From an uncultured SAR116 cluster alpha proteobacterium (GTDB lineage Bacteria > Pseudomonadota > Alphaproteobacteria > Puniceispirillales > Puniceispirillaceae): a stretch of 45,556 bases of DNA. Of this stretch, positions 8,501-16,320 are shown in pieces; position 1 is the first letter of the stretch; every line of letters begins with the position of its first letter. The notes under the pieces are model-generated. The model did not search any database. It saw nothing but the letters and a program-made list of their open reading frames with translations, and was not told the origin of the DNA. Location: the NCBI GenBank assembly GCA_902622515.1, contig CACNQE010000013.1, forward strand, positions 1-45,556. The letters run 5' to 3'. A program made the translations under genes and the position numbers.

Positions 8501-8651
8501 TTTAGATTTCTAATTGTTTGTTTTAAAAAATTGATTAATTAAAATTAATTTCAAATTGTAATATAAGATTGAATTAGTATTTGTAAAATAACTTTTTTAG
8601 TGCCTGAAAAAAAAAGTACACTTGATTTACTTAATAAAGAGATGATGGCTT

Positions 8652-9431
8652 ATGAATAACAATGTTAAAACAGATTTTAAATTATATAATGCACCTCAGT
8701 CTACTTGCAGTCAGCGTGTTCGTTTTGCCTTGCATACTAAAAAATTAGGATTTAGTGAAGTTTTGCTTGATTTATTTAGTGGTGACCAACTGAAGCCAGA
8801 ATATCTCAATATCAATCCTAATGGCGTTGTTCCAGCTTTAGATCATAACGGTAAAATAATACTAGATAGCGCTGTGATACTTGAGTATTTAGAGGATATT
8901 TGTCCAAAAATTTTTCCTATGCGTTCCGCAGATCCTGTTAAGGCAGCGGAGATGCGAACTATGATGCGCTTTATTGATGAGGTGCCAACGCCTGCTATAA
9001 GAGTTCCATCTTATAATCTTGCTTTTTTACCTCACTTTCAGAGTATGAGCGAAGAAGAATTTCAAGCATTAGCGGACTCAAAGCCTCTAAGAAGAGAATT
9101 TTTATTAAAGATGGGACAAACAGGATTTTCAGAAACAGATATGAATGAAGCTTTGTCACGTTTGAAGCGAGGGGTTCAAAGAATGAATGAGTGGATTGAA
9201 CACTCAGGTGGTCCATGGTTTCAGGGAAATGATCTTAGTTATGCAGATATTGCTATCATGCCAGTAATTATAAGACTTGAGGATATCAACCTGTCTCACT
9301 TCTGGGACGATTTTCCAGGCATTTCGAATTGGATCGAACTGATTAAGTCATTGGATGCTTTTACTAAGACGTTTTATCATGGTTCGCTTTTAACTCAAAA
9401 ATATCCCCATTTAAGTAAAAATAAAAAATAG
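8652..9431 (+). CDS. Glutathione S-transferase family protein
   Basis: A 259-residue GST: thioredoxin-fold N-terminal domain (about 8-90) with STCSQRVRFALHTKKLGF, NPNGVVPAL and SAVILEYLED (glutathione-contacting Ser in a conserved turn), then a helical C-terminal domain with the ADIAIMPVI capping motif. The STCSQRVR motif recalls zeta-class enzymes such as maleylpyruvate isomerase. The length and the ALSRLKRGVQRMNEWIE region recall beta-etherase (LigF)-like GSTs. It is followed after 20 bases by a fumarylpyruvate-hydrolase-like gene, which favours an isomerase acting on a ring-cleavage product, as in the gentisate pathway. Both roles remain possible. Confidence 0.88.
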   Translation: MNNNVKTDFKLYNAPQSTCSQRVRFALHTKKLGFSEVLLDLFSGDQLKPEYLNINPNGVVPALDHNGKIILDSAVILEYLEDICPKIFPMRSADPVKAAEMRTMMRFIDEVPTPAIRVPSYNLAFLPHFQSMSEEEFQALADSKPLRREFLLKMGQTGFSETDMNEALSRLKRGVQRMNEWIEHSGGPWFQGNDLSYADIAIMPVIIRLEDINLSHFWDDFPGISNWIELIKSLDAFTKTFYHGSLLTQKYPHLSKNKK

Positions 9432-9451
9432 ACCTAAAGTGAGGTAATAGA

Positions 9452-10138
9452 ATGACTAATTTAGTAATAAAAAAACCACTCAGCACTTATTTGCCAGTGG
9501 CAGGGAGTGAATCTAATTTTCCAGTTAGAAGGGTATATTGTATAGGAAGAAATTATGCAGAACATGCGCGTGAAATGGGTCATGACCCAGATAGAGATCC
9601 CCCCTTCTTTTTTCAGAAAAATCCGGATAACATAGTATTAGATGGGTTTTTTAAATACCCTACTATGTCCTCTGATGTTCATCATGAAGTCGAGATGATT
9701 GTAGCATTAAAATCTGGTGGGAGTTCTATATCTGTTTCTTCTGCAAACCAGCATATTTTTGGATATGGAATTGGTTTTGACATGACTAGACGAGATTTAC
9801 AACATCAAGCCAAAAAAATGGGTAGACCATGGGAGGTGGGTAAAGCATTCGAGCAATCCGCTCCATGTAGTGAATTACACCCAATTGAAAAAACTGGGGT
9901 TATAGAGAAAGGTAAAATTTCGCTTCACGTAAATGGTGAAATTCGCCAGAATGCAGACCTTTCGGACATGATTTGGTCGGTCCCAGAAATGATATCAATA
10001 TTATCAGAGTATTTTGAGTTAGCAGCTGGTGATATCATTCTAACTGGCACTCCTGCAGGTGTTGGCGCTGTCAGGCCAGGTGATAATATGAAAGCTTATA
10101 TAGAACGACTTGGCGAATTTGTTGTTATGGTTCATTAA
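9452..10138 (+). CDS. Fumarylacetoacetate hydrolase family protein, fumarylpyruvate hydrolase-like
   Basis: A 228-residue soluble FAH-fold enzyme. VRRVYCIGRNYAEHAREMGH, then PPFFFQKNPDNIV, are characteristic of fumarylpyruvate hydrolases (NagK-like). The metal-binding acids lie in HHEVEMIVAL and GFDMTRRD, with KMGRPWEVGKAFEQSAP and LTGTPAGVGAVRPGD completing the site. The family cleaves a C-C bond in diketo acids from aromatic ring opening. It sits 20 bases after a GST gene, the usual partner for maleylpyruvate isomerisation. No gentisate dioxygenase is recognisable in the window. The FAH assignment is firm and the substrate likely but inferred. Confidence 0.88.
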   Translation: MTNLVIKKPLSTYLPVAGSESNFPVRRVYCIGRNYAEHAREMGHDPDRDPPFFFQKNPDNIVLDGFFKYPTMSSDVHHEVEMIVALKSGGSSISVSSANQHIFGYGIGFDMTRRDLQHQAKKMGRPWEVGKAFEQSAPCSELHPIEKTGVIEKGKISLHVNGEIRQNADLSDMIWSVPEMISILSEYFELAAGDIILTGTPAGVGAVRPGDNMKAYIERLGEFVVMVH

Positions 10139-10148
10139 ATAAATTTTT

Positions 10149-11297
10149 TTAATTATTTTTAGGTGTTTGCCTGTTAAGTTTTTCTTTTAACCAACGAAAT
10201 GATGCAGGGGCCCAATCAGAGAAATATTTAAATGCACAATGGCCAGCATCTGGATAGATTCTAGCCTCTCTTCCGAGTGCAGGGCCGTTTTCTAGCATAA
10301 AATAAATATTGCCTATCGGAGCCAAGTGATCTTTTTTTCCATTTATCATTAAGATAGGCATAGTAATGTTATCCAGGACTCCTTGTTCTGGAAGCGCCCA
10401 TTGCGTGTATAATTCATTTTCCTTTTCAACACTCCACTCAGGAAAGGTTAAGGAACCATTTTTGGGTCCAAATTTGTACTGAGAACGACTAGACCTAGCT
10501 TCCACATAATCTAAAAGCTCTTGTTCTGTCATTTGATACCCAAAATGATGCCCCGCAGATGCCACAACAGCTTTCACCATTTTAGGGTAATGTCCAGCAA
10601 GTTGCATAACGGAATAGCCGCCTCTGCTTATGCCAAATGCACCAATTCTCTCAGGATCAACGCTTGGCAGTGATGCTAAATAATCTATTGCAGCAATCCA
10701 TGCTGAGACGGATTCAGGTTTCCATGGCATCAGATTATCTCCAGTACCAGGTGCGTCCATTACCAAAGCGACCATGTCATTTTCAATACAAAAATCTCCG
10801 GCCCATCCTCTGTCCTCTTTGAACATATCAGCTCCACACATTATAAGGACTGCAGCATGTTGTTTTTTTTGACTGGGAACGCGCAAATGACATTTTATCT
10901 CATGTCCTTTATGCTCGATTATGATTTCTTGAACTTTTGGCTTTAAATGAGTACACGATTTTTTATATGCTCTGTTACAATCCTCGCTGATAGATTTTTT
11001 CATATCTGAAATGGAACCGGGAAACCTTCCAATAGAGTAATATGTGCGCGCTTGCAGGAAGCATTTTCTTGCTTCTTGAAACTTTCCTTTTGTTTCAAGT
11101 TTATCACCTTTGCTTTCATAGTTTTCTCCAGCTTCTCTCCATAGGGGTACCCATTCTTCCTCATTAGTGCCGGAAACTCGATCGACATAAGATTGAAGGT
11201 ATTTCATATCCTCTATCATAGATAGCCAGCGTCGATAGAAACCAGCGTGATCAATTCTTGTCGGGTCCTCATCTGGAATACTAACGAAAGAGGCCAT
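10149..11297 (-). CDS. FrsA/DHPON-hydrolase-like alpha/beta hydrolase (second copy)
   Basis: A 382-residue hydrolase of the same type as the 5491-6618 gene: a long helical N-terminal region (about 1-140) and an alpha/beta fold with AAVLIMCGADMFKEDRGW and VALVMDAPGTGDN. The triad is S224 in FGISRGGYSVMQ, D323 in NGKKDHLAP and H353 in PDAGHCAF. The start ATG overlaps the stop of the GntR regulator gene by one base (TAATG), so the two are translationally linked. The regulator probably controls this gene together with the divergent Gfo/Idh operon. The FAH gene converges on it with only 10 bases between stops. The substrate is unknown; esters or C-C bonds of keto compounds are both reasonable. Confidence 0.87.
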   Translation of the reverse strand: MASFVSIPDEDPTRIDHAGFYRRWLSMIEDMKYLQSYVDRVSGTNEEEWVPLWREAGENYESKGDKLETKGKFQEARKCFLQARTYYSIGRFPGSISDMKKSISEDCNRAYKKSCTHLKPKVQEIIIEHKGHEIKCHLRVPSQKKQHAAVLIMCGADMFKEDRGWAGDFCIENDMVALVMDAPGTGDNLMPWKPESVSAWIAAIDYLASLPSVDPERIGAFGISRGGYSVMQLAGHYPKMVKAVVASAGHHFGYQMTEQELLDYVEARSSRSQYKFGPKNGSLTFPEWSVEKENELYTQWALPEQGVLDNITMPILMINGKKDHLAPIGNIYFMLENGPALGREARIYPDAGHCAFKYFSDWAPASFRWLKEKLNRQTPKNN

Positions 11298-12037
11298 TAT
11301 TCAACTCCTGTGTCAATTTTTATAAGTCGAAGAATTTCATCTTGAGCATCTTTGACTTCAATATCAATTATTAGTGTAGCTTTAGAAATATCCTTTTGTA
11401 AGATAGCTTGATAAAGATTTGACAAATTTTTAAGACTTCGTTGTTGTCGCTTTGGATCCCGATTTGGATGCGTGAGCCCAAGAGTACGCCAGCGCCAAGA
11501 CTGACAGGTAAGAGTGTCAATCAGACCAGATAAAACTTGATTACCTGCATATAAATAAATAATTCCAAAGAATTTATTTTTCTGCTTTATGATTAAGTCT
11601 GGTGAACCTTTTTTTAATGAGGTTTCAAGTTGCCTAAAACTATCTTTTAATTTTTTGAGTGTTTTTTCGGATTGATTTTCAATAAAAAGACTAACAGCCA
11701 ATTTTTCAAGAGTCGCACGTATCAAATAAATCTCATAAGCCTCTGAGGCAGACATTATACGAACTCTTGGTCCAACTTGAGGTTCAACTGTGATAAGCTT
11801 TTCTGTCTCAAGTTGTCTTATTACTTCACGTATCACAGTCCGAGAAACACCTAAAGTTTCAATTAGCTCTCTTTCTTTAATGCGAGCGCCTGGTTTATAA
11901 TCTCCACGAATAATTTTATCTCTAAGGTACAGATGTGCCTGTGCTCTTAATGGTGCTGCATCTCTAGCGATAAACGATGTTTTATTTTCATTCTTTCTTG
12001 ACAAAATGATTATCCAATTAGACTTTAATCTCGTCAT
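11297..12037 (-). CDS. GntR family (FadR/FCD subfamily) transcriptional regulator
   Basis: A 246-residue regulator. The GntR winged helix covers about residues 30-100: LRDKIIRGDYKPGARIKEREL, ETLGVSRTVIREVIRQLETE (recognition helix) and a wing. The FCD-type helical effector domain follows (ASEAYEIYLIRATLEKLAVS onward). Such proteins usually repress catabolic genes until an organic acid binds. It overlaps the hydrolase gene by one base and is divergent from the Gfo/Idh gene 50 bases away. The ATG at 12037 lies inside a near-ideal GntR palindrome (12031-12041). A TTG about 11 codons further in, preceded by GGATAATC, could be the true start and would free the palindrome to act as an operator. Confidence 0.88.
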   Translation of the reverse strand: MTRLKSNWIIILSRKNENKTSFIARDAAPLRAQAHLYLRDKIIRGDYKPGARIKERELIETLGVSRTVIREVIRQLETEKLITVEPQVGPRVRIMSASEAYEIYLIRATLEKLAVSLFIENQSEKTLKKLKDSFRQLETSLKKGSPDLIIKQKNKFFGIIYLYAGNQVLSGLIDTLTCQSWRWRTLGLTHPNRDPKRQQRSLKNLSNLYQAILQKDISKATLIIDIEVKDAQDEILRLIKIDTGVE

Positions 12038-12041
12038 ACGA
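12031..12041. promoter_or_regulatory. Putative FCD-GntR operator (TNGTNNNACNA type)
   Basis: TCGTCATACGA fits the TNGT-N3-ACNA pattern known for FadR/FCD-type GntR operators, with perfect symmetry outside the three central bases. It lies between the divergent regulator and Gfo/Idh genes, exactly over the first ATG of the regulator. It would suit autoregulation and control of the divergent operon. Confidence 0.45.
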
Positions 12042-12087
12042 TATTATTGTTTGAAGACATTTAAAAGAAAAAAATTTGGAGTGTTAG

Positions 12088-13158
12088 ATGAATATTCAAT
12101 CGCCTGTAAAATTAGGAATTGTAGGACTAGGCAGGTGGGCCAAAGTACTTACCAACGCAGCACAGAAGTCAGATAAATTGCAGATTATTGCAGGGCACTC
12201 ACGTTCTGAAGAAAAACGAGATGCTTTCACACAACAATTTGGAATTAATACATATGGAGGCCTTCAAGAAATTCTGGCAATTCCAGATATTGAAGGTGTG
12301 ATAATTACTGTTCCAAATGAACAGCATTTTTCAATTGCCAAACAGATTGCAGAGGCTGGCAAGCATGTTTACACGGAAAAACCAATTTCTAATATTTTAG
12401 CTGACGGTCTTAAAATGGAAATGCTTCAAAAAAAACACAACATAATAATGACTGTTGGCCATAGTGCAAGACTGCTTAAAGGCATACAAATGATGAAAGA
12501 ACATCTTGATGATGGCTCTCTTGGTAAACTAGCTTTTATAGAAGCTAATTTTTCTAATGAAAGAGCGCTCGAACTAACACCTGATACATGGCGATGGTAT
12601 CGTGATAGGGCTCCAGGTGGACCACTATCTCAGTTAGCTATTCATATGTTTGATATATTGCACTACCTCGGAGGAGATGTAGAAGGGGTCTCTTCTATAG
12701 CGTCAAAGTTATCACCGGTGGGAGCAGAAGTTGACGACCAATCTATGTCAACCGTTCGTTTCAAGAATGGAGTTGTTGGTTATGTAGGAAGTTGTTGGAC
12801 ATCTCCAGGAATATTCTCTACCCGAGTATTTGCACAGGCGGGATTAATGCATTTTGAGCTAGATTTTGCCTCTTGGGATGAACCAGAGAATCTGCATAAA
12901 AGTTCTTCTCTTTATATCCAGCGTGGAAAAGATGGCTATGGTTTACGGGAGGATTTAAAGATTTTTTCAGGAAACATGTTTCAAGACGAATTGGAAATTT
13001 TTGCAGACGCGTGTCGTTCGGGTTCCGCTACAAAGCTCACAGCTCACGATGGGAATGTGGCTGTCGCTATGGTTTACGCAGCACTTAAATCGGTAGAAAA
13101 CAATGCAGTAATGGTTTCAGTAGATGAAGTTATGTCAGCGGCATCGGCTGAAATTTAA
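12088..13158 (+). CDS. Gfo/Idh/MocA family oxidoreductase
   Basis: A 356-residue NAD(P)-dependent dehydrogenase. The N-terminal Rossmann fold shows LGIVGLGRWAKVLTNA, then VIITVPNEQHFSIAKQIAEA and the family signature HVYTEKPISN (catalytic Lys in EKP). The C-terminal alpha/beta domain has GGPLSQLAIHMFDILHYLGG, where the histidine is the usual acid/base residue. The family oxidises or reduces sugars, inositols and related polyols, and some members act on other rings. TTGGAGTGTTAG before the ATG is a good ribosome site. It opens a plus-strand module with a creatininase-family protein, a cupin and a D-2-hydroxyacid dehydrogenase, divergent from a GntR regulator. The substrate is unknown. Confidence 0.88.
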   Translation: MNIQSPVKLGIVGLGRWAKVLTNAAQKSDKLQIIAGHSRSEEKRDAFTQQFGINTYGGLQEILAIPDIEGVIITVPNEQHFSIAKQIAEAGKHVYTEKPISNILADGLKMEMLQKKHNIIMTVGHSARLLKGIQMMKEHLDDGSLGKLAFIEANFSNERALELTPDTWRWYRDRAPGGPLSQLAIHMFDILHYLGGDVEGVSSIASKLSPVGAEVDDQSMSTVRFKNGVVGYVGSCWTSPGIFSTRVFAQAGLMHFELDFASWDEPENLHKSSSLYIQRGKDGYGLREDLKIFSGNMFQDELEIFADACRSGSATKLTAHDGNVAVAMVYAALKSVENNAVMVSVDEVMSAASAEI

Positions 13159-13257
13159 TTCTTATATTCTCTTAGTTACAAAAGTAGATAGCATAGAATT
13201 TTTTAAATTAAACGTTACTATCTTTTTGAGAAATTTTGATTGATAGTGGGATATTAG

Positions 13258-13270
13258 TTGTAGATTACAA
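13258..13270. promoter_or_regulatory. Palindrome directly upstream of the creatininase-family gene
   Basis: TTGTA-GAT-TACAA is a perfect inverted repeat with a three-base centre. Its end touches the AAGGA ribosome site of the gene that starts at 13282. It could bind a regulator or form a small hairpin near the ribosome site. Its spacing differs from the TNGT-N3-ACNA type seen at 12031. Confidence 0.3.
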
Positions 13271-13281
13271 GGAACTATGAA

Positions 13282-14088
13282 GTGTCATTACATAGCAGAA
13301 AATTAGAGTTACTTACTCAGCCAGAAGTGGCAAGACAACTTGAAAATAATCCTTTGATAATTTTACCGGCAGGAAGTGTTGAACAGCATGGACCACATTT
13401 GCCCGCTGGAACCGATACTTTTGCTGCCTATATTATCGCAGAACGAATAGCAGAAAAAATGGATGGTTTAGTTGTGCCAGGCGGACCATTAGGAGTTACT
13501 CCATTTCATATGCCTTACGAAGCTACAATAACGTTATCTCATGAAACTTATATTCGCGTGGTATACGAAACATGTCAGTCGCTTGCCCAGCATGGGGCAA
13601 AACGTCTTATGATTGTAAATTGGCATGAGGGCAATTCATCATCTCTTGCCATTGCTGCCGAGCGTTTGCACAGGGAATGTGGCTTGAGTGTACTGACTGT
13701 TCAGGCCTGTTATGTAGCATCCGAACTATACGGTCCAACTTCAGGTGGTTTAACTCATGGTGGGGAAATCGAAACGCTTGCTATTTTGGCGGCCTATCCA
13801 GAGCTCGTTCACCTTGATAGAATAGAGGGTTCTTCAGACCATAAACATGGGTCTAGGATGGATAAGTTAAGAAGAACACGTTCGTATCAGCCAGTATTAA
13901 CAGACATTCGTACAATCGCTCCAACTGGTTGGTATGGTGATCCTAGTCGAGCTACTATAGAAAAAGGAAAGCAGATGCTTGAAGATCTTGGAAGTGCTAT
14001 TTCACAGGAGGCTAGTGAAATTTTCACGCTTCTTGATGAAGTAAATGGAGGCATCGCCACTTTAGATAAAATGGTAAAAAAGGAATAG
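13282..14088 (+). CDS. Creatininase family amidohydrolase
   Basis: A 268-residue metal-dependent amidase of the creatininase fold. The metal motif LPAGSVEQHGPHLPAGTDTF (Glu, His, Asp) is intact. The second motif reads IVNWHEGNSSSLAIAAERL, a variant of the family's NGHxxN, and THGGEIETLAIL is the third. Members open small cyclic amides or remove formyl groups. The start is GTG 13282, preceded by AAGGAACTATGAA; the ATG at 13277 is out of frame. It is followed by the cupin gene after three bases and probably co-translated with it. In context it may process a cyclic or amide intermediate made by the Gfo/Idh dehydrogenase; this is inference. Confidence 0.88.
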   Translation: MSLHSRKLELLTQPEVARQLENNPLIILPAGSVEQHGPHLPAGTDTFAAYIIAERIAEKMDGLVVPGGPLGVTPFHMPYEATITLSHETYIRVVYETCQSLAQHGAKRLMIVNWHEGNSSSLAIAAERLHRECGLSVLTVQACYVASELYGPTSGGLTHGGEIETLAILAAYPELVHLDRIEGSSDHKHGSRMDKLRRTRSYQPVLTDIRTIAPTGWYGDPSRATIEKGKQMLEDLGSAISQEASEIFTLLDEVNGGIATLDKMVKKE

Positions 14089-14091
14089 CGC

Positions 14092-14454
14092 ATGGCGCAA
14101 AAAATAAAAGCTGGAAATGCTGAGCGCCTATTATTGCCAGGTCGAGTATCTCATCAAATTGCAAGTGCTGGTGCAGGAGCAGATAATATATGCGTTCGGC
14201 TAGTTGAAATTGAGCCAGAACATCAACAAACCTTTAAAAGAAATAGACACTACCATCCCGATGTTGAGGAATGTATTTATGTTCTTGAAGGAGAGGGGTG
14301 TACCTATGCAGATACAGGTGAATATTCGATGTCGGTAGGTGATACCCTGATTATGCCACCGAATGAGCATCATGTAACACGGAATACTGGTAGGTCTATA
14401 TTGAAATTGTTATGTTTTTTCCCCACTGGTAGAGTAACCATTAATGGTGAGTAG
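14092..14454 (+). CDS. Small single-domain cupin protein
   Basis: A 120-residue cupin beta-barrel. The first motif, HYHPDVEECIYVLEGEG, supplies two histidines and a glutamate, and the second, GDTLIMPPNEHHVTRNTG, supplies the last histidine, so a metal site is likely. Proteins of this size can be isomerases, epimerases, dioxygenases or mere binding proteins. It lies three bases after the creatininase-family gene and overlaps the next dehydrogenase frame by up to 11 bases, so the four genes look like one operon. No specific activity can be named. Confidence 0.85.
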   Translation: MAQKIKAGNAERLLLPGRVSHQIASAGAGADNICVRLVEIEPEHQQTFKRNRHYHPDVEECIYVLEGEGCTYADTGEYSMSVGDTLIMPPNEHHVTRNTGRSILKLLCFFPTGRVTINGE

Positions 14455-15469
14455 GAAATTAGAGCCGGAACTAGTAATGTCTTCAATTGACTTAAAAGAG
14501 CACATAATTTGTCTTAGACCGGAGGCAGATTTTATAGAGTTTGATGCTGTCGCACCGGCCAGATTTTCGGTAGAGTATTTAAAGCCAGACGATTTTTCTT
14601 TAGCTCGTTATCTAGAGAAGACGCGAGCATTAATTATTCCAGCAGTTGGTCCAAAAATATCTAACGAGATATTCAAAAACTCAAACATTGAGATGGTTCA
14701 GGTTACTGGGGCGGGGATAGATAGACTTGACCCAGAGTATTGTCGTTTCAACAAGATTGCAGTGTGTAACGTTCAGGGTGTGAGCGCGTTTGCAGTTGCT
14801 GAATATTGTATTGCTTCTGCAATTACTCTATCAAGGCAGTTACATCTCGGAAATAGTGCACTTAAGGAAGGAAAATATGCTTCCATCCGCTCAAAGATGT
14901 TAGAAAAAAAAATGGTGTCTCTTGCAGGACAAAACGTCGGAATTATCGGATTTGGTAGTATAGGTAGAGAAACTGCTAGGTTATTCAAAATGATTGGCTG
15001 TGAGATTTTATGTTTTGATCTTTTTCCGCCGGACCAAAAAGAAACAGAAAAAGTTGGAGCAACAATTTGTGATCTGTCATCATTATTATCACAAAGTGAT
15101 ATTGTATCTCTTCATGTTCCATTAACAACGGAAACAAAAGGCCTTATTTCAAAAACCGAGCTTAAATTAATGAAAAAAAATGCAATTCTAATAAATGCTG
15201 CAAGAGGGGGAGTTGTGAACGAATTTGACCTTGCATCCGCAATTGAGTCAGAACAAATCAAAGGTGCCGTTGTAGATGTATATAGTCAAGAACCGGCATC
15301 ATCTGACAATCCCTTGTTAAATATCTCAAAGGATGCGATGGACCGAGTATTATATTCACCTCACATTGCTGGCATTACAAAACAATCTTGGACAGAATTA
15401 TTTCGTCAATCCTGGAGTAACCTGTCTTTATTTTTTGATAACAAACCCCTTAATAACAGACAAATTTAG
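14444..15469 (+). CDS. D-isomer-specific 2-hydroxyacid dehydrogenase
   Basis: A 341-residue NAD-dependent enzyme of the D-lactate/glycerate dehydrogenase family. Catalytic region residues follow the usual order: MVQVTGAGIDRLDPEY, the Rossmann motif NVGIIGFGSIGRETARLF, LINAARGGVVNEFDL (catalytic Arg), VVDVYSQEPASSDNP (catalytic Glu) and YSPHIAGITKQSW (catalytic His). It ends the operon with the Gfo/Idh, creatininase and cupin genes. The ATG at 14444 lies inside the cupin gene; the ATG at 14477 has CCGGAACTAGTA before it and gives a more natural N terminus (MSSIDLKEH), so that start may be the real one. It would reduce a 2-keto acid or oxidise a D-2-hydroxyacid. Confidence 0.88.
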   Translation: MVSRKLEPELVMSSIDLKEHIICLRPEADFIEFDAVAPARFSVEYLKPDDFSLARYLEKTRALIIPAVGPKISNEIFKNSNIEMVQVTGAGIDRLDPEYCRFNKIAVCNVQGVSAFAVAEYCIASAITLSRQLHLGNSALKEGKYASIRSKMLEKKMVSLAGQNVGIIGFGSIGRETARLFKMIGCEILCFDLFPPDQKETEKVGATICDLSSLLSQSDIVSLHVPLTTETKGLISKTELKLMKKNAILINAARGGVVNEFDLASAIESEQIKGAVVDVYSQEPASSDNPLLNISKDAMDRVLYSPHIAGITKQSWTELFRQSWSNLSLFFDNKPLNNRQI

Positions 15470-15494
15470 AATTTTTTACCCATAAGTTTTTAAA

Positions 15495-16295
15495 TTAATT
15501 ATCTTGGTTCCAAATTTTTTCAACGCGCTCAAAAGCCGCTTTTCCTTCGTCTCGTCGTTTCTCTTCTGTGATATCACCCCAATCTATCACAGCTGACTTA
15601 TAAGCTGGACGCGAAATAATATTTTCAAACCAGTTATTTAATGCAGTCATTTTTGACCATAACGGGGCCATCTGGAACGAACTTAAGCGCGTTAGATAAA
15701 CAACAAGTGATATATCTGCCAGCGAATAACTATTCCCTGCCAACCACTTATTTGTTTGAAGATGTTGATTCATTTCAGAGAAAAGCTCTTTAAACGCTTG
15801 GACAGACGGAGGTAGAAGAGGGCTTTCTAAACCCATCTCAATGTTAATCTTGTCGTTATTCTTTCTAACGCCATCACGCATTTTTGCATAATAATCTGCC
15901 AACTGTTCTTTGTCTGTTTTTTTGTAGATATGACGATTTACTACACAAACACCTATGGTTCTGCTGGCAACATGAATTCCATCTTCTATTTTGCGCATCC
16001 ACAATCGCATTTTGGCTACTTCTTTCGGGTCTTTTGAGCGAAGATTGATGTGATTTGGATAGGCATCTTCTAGATATTCTAAAATGAGAGTTGATTCCGG
16101 AAGCGTAAACGCCCCATCTTTTAAGAGTGGTATAAGACCTTTTGGATTATACTTATGGAAATCATCAGGCCTTTGGCTGGCATCACCAAGCGCTGTGTCC
16201 ACAATCACACTTTTCCATTCCAAGCCTTTTTCTTCAAGGCCTAGACGCACCCTCTGTGCGGCAGTGGAGCGGTCATAATGATAAAGTGTAAGCAT
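15495..16295 (-). CDS. Glutathione S-transferase family protein, LigF (beta-etherase)-like
   Basis: A 266-residue GST. The thioredoxin-fold part has YHYDRSTAAQRVRLGLEEKG, YNPKGLIPLL and PESTLILEYLEDAYP; the helical part has KDPKEVAKMRLWMRKIEDG and SYSLADISLVVYLTRLSSF. The layout, including the ADP/KDP-xx-RxWMRKIEDG helix and the extra length, resembles beta-etherases (LigF), which cleave aryl ethers with glutathione, although sequence identity cannot be measured here. AAGGGG precedes the ATG. It lies 25 bases after the glutathionyl-hydroquinone reductase gene on the same strand. Such reductases remove glutathione from aromatic conjugates, so the two could act in series. Confidence 0.87.
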   Translation of the reverse strand: MLTLYHYDRSTAAQRVRLGLEEKGLEWKSVIVDTALGDASQRPDDFHKYNPKGLIPLLKDGAFTLPESTLILEYLEDAYPNHINLRSKDPKEVAKMRLWMRKIEDGIHVASRTIGVCVVNRHIYKKTDKEQLADYYAKMRDGVRKNNDKINIEMGLESPLLPPSVQAFKELFSEMNQHLQTNKWLAGNSYSLADISLVVYLTRLSSFQMAPLWSKMTALNNWFENIISRPAYKSAVIDWGDITEEKRRDEGKAAFERVEKIWNQDN

Positions 16296-16320
16296 ACAGC
16301 AAACCCCTTTGTTATTTTAA

